A stretch of 64,000 nt of DNA from positions 2,296,001 to 2,360,000 of the forward strand of contig JAQFVV010012531.1 in assembly GCA_028023455.1 (NCBI GenBank). Direction: 5' to 3'. Position 1 is the first letter of the stretch. Each line of letters starts with the position of its first letter. Position numbers and translations under genes: made by a program. Origin of the DNA: Epiperipatus broadwayi (lineage: Eukaryota > Onychophora > Udeonychophora > Euonychophora > Peripatidae). This document shows, piece after piece, positions 60,580 to 64,000 of the stretch. The notes beneath the pieces are model-generated. The model searched no databases and was not told the DNA's origin. It was given only the letters and a program-made list of their open reading frames with translations.

Positions 60580-60880
60580 AAGTTGTTTACAAGTTAATAT
60601 TTGTTCAAAGTAATATTTCGTTAAAGAGTGACCAGCTTGGCATTACTTAAAACTATTTCTAGTTTTTATTCTTTGTTAGAAGTGATGAAAATAAAGTTGT
60701 TTACGAGTTAAAACTTGCTTAAAATTATGTTTTAGTCAAAGATTGACTAGATTAGCATTTTCGTAAAATTATTTTAAGTTTACGATTTTGTTAAAACTGC
60801 AGACTATAAAGTTGTTTATGCGTTTTCGCAGTTGACCAAAATAACATTTTACTTTAATTAGTCTTATAGCTAAAAGTCAA
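60580..60880 (+). repeat. Tandem repeat, ~114-bp unit, ~2.6 copies
   Basis: AAGTTGTTTACAAGTTAA (60,580), AAGTTGTTTACGAGTTAA (60,694) and AAGTTGTTTATGCGTTTT (60,809) start successive units 114 and 115 bases apart. Later shared words include a GACCAG/GACTAG block and a TTAGCATT-type block. Units are perhaps 65-70% alike. The third is truncated. No frame is preserved. An old satellite-like tandem repeat or the internal repeats of an element. Confidence 0.75.
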
Positions 60881-61177
60881 TTTAGAAATCAGTCGGTTGT
60901 AAATCCTAACTTGACCATTTGGAGGGACCCTGGGAGAGTTTCTTTGGAGGTGGTAAAAGATAATTGAGAGCATGAGGTTTGAAGTAGTAAACAAGTGACG
61001 TAGTAAGTGCAAGAAATAGGGGTATGTACTGAGTATACATATAAAAACTTGCAGACTTTATTATAAAAAAACTATTAAAAGAAAAAGATATATATATATA
61101 ACACATATCACAGAAAGAATATTATTAAAAGTTTTTTATTTAAAAGATATTATTGTTGCTAAGATGAGAACCATTGG
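60881..61177. other. Region without recognised gene
   Basis: A 66-codon minus-strand frame at 60,906-61,106 is hydrophobic but unremarkable. Nothing else seen. Confidence 0.5.
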
Positions 61178-61214
61178 CTAGTGGAAGATAGAGTTGCCAT
61201 TTATCTTCCACTAG
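61178..61214. repeat. Perfect 13-bp stem hairpin
   Basis: CTAGTGGAAGATA and TATCTTCCACTAG pair perfectly around an 11-base loop. It stands in a less AT-rich region (61,165-61,520). Could be the tip of a MITE or a structured RNA; no wider symmetry was seen. Confidence 0.7.
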
Positions 61215-62689
61215 AGCTTCTACAAATGGTAACAACAGCCGTTGTCATATGCCCAAGAACCAGTAACAGCTGCCCTATAAGTATAAACCAGCTACATAAA
61301 TAATAATGGAGCCATATACAGAATCCACCTCAGCTATAACAAAGCTATATCCCGTAAGCCACCCCAGCCATAAGCAAATTGTATCTAATAAGTCGCATTA
61401 AAATGGTGAAGCTGCATCTACTGAATCGCATCAGAAGGAAAGAAAAACTAGATTCGTGTCTGTCCATGGAGAATAGGAATCACGCTCAGAGAAGCTATCC
61501 TTACATGAACATCTATTAGAATTCCCTCTTTAAGAATTACGGTAAAGCATGCTAAAATATCATTCATTCTTTAAAGTAACTATCAAACTAGCACACATTG
61601 TTTTCTGTATAACTCTGCAATGTAATGTAAATCTGCTATGTATCTTTATTTTAAATTAGTCACTTTATCAAATCTTGCTTGATCATCATTATCATAATCT
61701 TACACATTATATTTATTTTAATATGTAATGTTTAAACCTAAAACTTAGTGATAAGTGTAATGACTTCTTATTTATTATTTAGACATTATTTAAGCCATTC
61801 TTTAGCACAGTTATGTTTAATTTATGCTAAAGTAATCAGAACGGAGTTTGGCGAATTATTAATTCACAGAGAGATATATACATGTTCTCATTGTGCTCAT
61901 TTGTTCTAAAGAAACAGACAAACTCCCTTCAGTACTTAATATTTTTCATCAATGATAATATTGCCTTTAAGCGAGAGCAATTTTCTACAGTATATGTGCA
62001 ATGAATATTTGAACCTATAATAACTCTTAAAATATACTGTAAATCTATAATTATATGTCTTAAGCAATACAGATAATTTTTAAGCCAGATTCTAAGTACT
62101 TCCCTATAGTATAATTATTATGTGCTATTTCGGAATTGATTAAAAGCAATAACACTGCTAGATGCTCCATATTTTGCATATTTAACCCTTAAACCGCTAA
62201 TTATATTATTGGTTGTATGAGGTAAAAATCAAATCTTTTAATTGGCCAACTCAGAAACTGAAGACAAAGCCTATTGTTAAAACATATTCGCCTATAATAT
62301 TAAATTCAACTCAGATACGTTTATAAAAAGTATATTACTAATTTTTCAGGTTATGTAAGAGAACGAAAGTTCTTTCAAAAATAAATTGCTATTTATTTAT
62401 TATAAAATATATTCAATTTCGGCAAATATAAAGCGAATGTCTAAACAAAAAAGTGCTGACGCAAACGCTTTTTTTCAATGTTACGTTATTGAAAAGTAAA
62501 GATTTCTTTTTGCTAAATCTTAAATATTTTTACTAAAATCTTCAATATTTTTCGAAAATAATTTTGTTTTTTTAGTTTATTTTTTAAAAATTATTTTAAT
62601 TTCTCAAATTATACTGTTTTAAATACTTAAATCACATTCGAAATGAAAATCTCAGCGTTTTTCTTTATTTTCTTTGATCAGGCAGTTTC
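61215..62689. other. Region without recognised gene
   Basis: The first 300 bases are less AT-rich but have no sustained frame; the rest is A/T-rich. No element recognised. Confidence 0.5.
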
Positions 62690-62960
62690 TTTGTTCTTTC
62701 CAGCCAATCAGAATGTCTTTTTCGGCTGAGATCTCGCTGACAACCAATCACTGACAATGTTCTTTCTTTGTTTAGGTTTAAATGCGTTTTTTTTGATTTT
62801 GTACTTGTAAAATAATTCGGAAGAGGGCACCATCTTACAGAACTTTTAAAAACCTAATCAATACCTGTCAAACGAATATTCTAGCATAAGAACTAGCAGA
62901 GTTAGAGTGACATCAGATGTCGACGAGAGGCCTCGTAAAAGGCGGGAAAAGGGTTAATGA
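62690..62960. promoter_or_regulatory. Promoter-like island: two CCAAT boxes and an E2F motif
   Basis: CCAATCA occurs at 62,704-62,710 and 62,744-62,750, 40 bases apart and in the same direction. GGCGGGAAA at 62,941-62,949 is the exact complement of the E2F/DP consensus TTTCCCGCC. The surrounding DNA has more CG pairs than usual here. Paired CCAAT boxes with an E2F site are typical of animal promoters of cell-cycle genes, but the transcription direction and start are unknown and chance matches are possible. Confidence 0.35.
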
Positions 62961-63075
62961 ATTAAAATGATTATATTAGATTCGCGAAGTGAATGTGATG
63001 CTTATTAGCAAATAATGCTTAGCTTCTTGCTATATTCTCTACATATCTATGTGTCTGCATTGGGTTGATTTAATG

Positions 63076-63447
63076 TCAAACCATGCCAGTTATTTTGGAC
63101 AGCCAAGCCGTTTTATATTTGATATCTGAAAGGGACCAAAAAAGTCTCATCCTTGAAGTAGCTTTTCGATTCTCCAGAGTAAAGAAGTCTCCTTTATTAT
63201 TATAGCAAGCAGCGCAGTACAAAGAACTGATTACTTGGTAATAAATCTTTACGAGCACATCTTTGAGGCACACTTCTTTTATTAATATATTTGATACGCT
63301 GTAGAATCTGAAGTGACCCTGCTCCATTAGTTCCGCCCACCTTATTAAATAATTTTGGCCTTGATCCGAGCCAGAATCGGAGTTAACTTGATTAATTTGT
63401 ATCGTAAATGAGATGTAAACTTTATTGATAAGTAATATACTTCCCAT
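63076..63447 (-). CDS. Unidentified 123-codon ORF
   Basis: The longest frame in the window that I could not connect with a transposon. It starts MGSILLINKVYISF, has a polar middle (NSDSGSDQGQNY), two Cys close together (YCAAC) and a basic C-terminal part. Its DNA is less AT-rich than average. I do not recognise a family. It could be an exon read past its borders, an LTR or repeat fragment, or chance. It lies 100-500 bases from the CCAAT/E2F island but points towards it. Confidence 0.25.
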   Translation of the reverse strand: MGSILLINKVYISFTIQINQVNSDSGSDQGQNYLIRWAELMEQGHFRFYSVSNILIKEVCLKDVLVKIYYQVISSLYCAACYNNKGDFFTLENRKATSRMRLFWSLSDIKYKTAWLSKITGMV

Positions 63448-64000
63448 CTAGTTTGATCGCACTCTTTTTGCTAAGTTCTTGGCATATAGCTAGGTATAAA
63501 TCTCTGCATAACATGTATCATATTACTCATCACTACATAATAAAAAAGAAAAATGGCAATGTAAATGTTAATTAGCCACTGTAACATTTTGTTTTATTGT
63601 ATATAAAGCTAAAATATTAATCATATATAAAATAACATTCACCTGCGTGTGAAACATTTATATACCTGAATTTTAATGTTTGCCACTCTGTATCCTGAAT
63701 GTATATTTATTTCCTTCATATAAAGCTCAATTCTAGATTATGTACATTTTGTTTTATTAATTATAAATTTATACATTAAATTTTCTAAAATATATCACCT
63801 CTCAGTCTCAATCCTTGCTCATAGTCTTTATGAATCACTAGTTAAGTCATTTAGTATTAGTTAAGGGGGGATAAGTCTCATGTTCTTCCGATGTGCTAGT
63901 AACGGAATGTGGTCAAAGAAATATCGAGTAGCTTCAGGCAGGTCATTCGCTAGTGTGGATTTGGAAGAACGAGTGAGAGAATTGAAGTATGATCAGATGT
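63448..64000. other. Region without recognised gene
   Basis: Mostly A/T-rich. The last ~150 bases (63,850-64,000) are less so and may belong to a feature beyond the window edge. Confidence 0.45.

Overview
This is AT-rich (by eye roughly 70-75% A+T) animal nuclear DNA made mostly of transposon remains. It has no operons, ribosome-binding sites or long host reading frames. It does contain non-LTR retrotransposons with APE-type endonucleases, a Penelope-like GIY-YIG fragment, hAT, Merlin and piggyBac-type DNA transposon remains, and tRNA-derived SINEs. Together these point to a metazoan, most likely an invertebrate; I cannot name the species. No complete host gene is visible. Four short exon-like stretches and two promoter-like islands are reported at low confidence.

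Layout. 0-10 kb: quiet AT-rich DNA with one SINE-like copy (2.26 kb), a 3' scrap of an RTE-type LINE with clean 9-bp target duplications (3.96-4.29 kb), and a less AT-rich island at 4.7-6.5 kb holding a membrane-like ORF, an exon-like ATG stretch and a strong hairpin. 10-16 kb: a ~2.7-kb imperfect palindrome (10.26-12.97) with a younger insertion in its left arm, a broken Merlin transposase (13.3-13.8), a TA-flanked MITE (14.29-14.48) and a ~580-bp palindrome (15.34-15.92). 20-27 kb: a possible terminal exon, distant inverted repeats, a foldback element, the Penelope GIY-YIG remnant, a second SINE-like copy, a decayed ~40-bp tandem array and an RT scrap. 29-34 kb: an unclassified repeat and a decayed LINE of a second type (30.3-33.2, minus strand), then a piggyBac-type MITE. 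36-42 kb: more SINE-like and RTE scraps, a ~780-bp palindrome and the best-preserved element, an RTE-type LINE with one 944-codon frame broken by only two nonsense codons (39.25-42.1, minus).

43-46 kb: a less AT-rich island with direct repeats, an exon-like end, a CCAAT/TATA-like segment, a tRNA-like SINE trace and the second copy of the unclassified repeat. 48.7-51.8 kb: an older, full-length RTE copy bounded by a 17-bp duplication. 54-59 kb: a hAT MITE, then a complete ZBED5-type hAT transposon with TIRs and 8-bp duplications (55,897-58,964), into which two short tRNA-headed SINEs have inserted. 59.6-64 kb: a LINE zinc-knuckle scrap, a ~114-bp tandem repeat, a perfect hairpin and a CCAAT/E2F-motif promoter-like segment.

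The features do not form a pathway. They record successive insertions: old LINEs and hAT first, then SINEs and MITEs nested inside them. The most unusual signals are the number of long palindromic (foldback) elements and the SINE pair, which shares both ends but carries two different tRNA-like bodies. All identities, lengths and percentages are eye estimates; no search or alignment was run.
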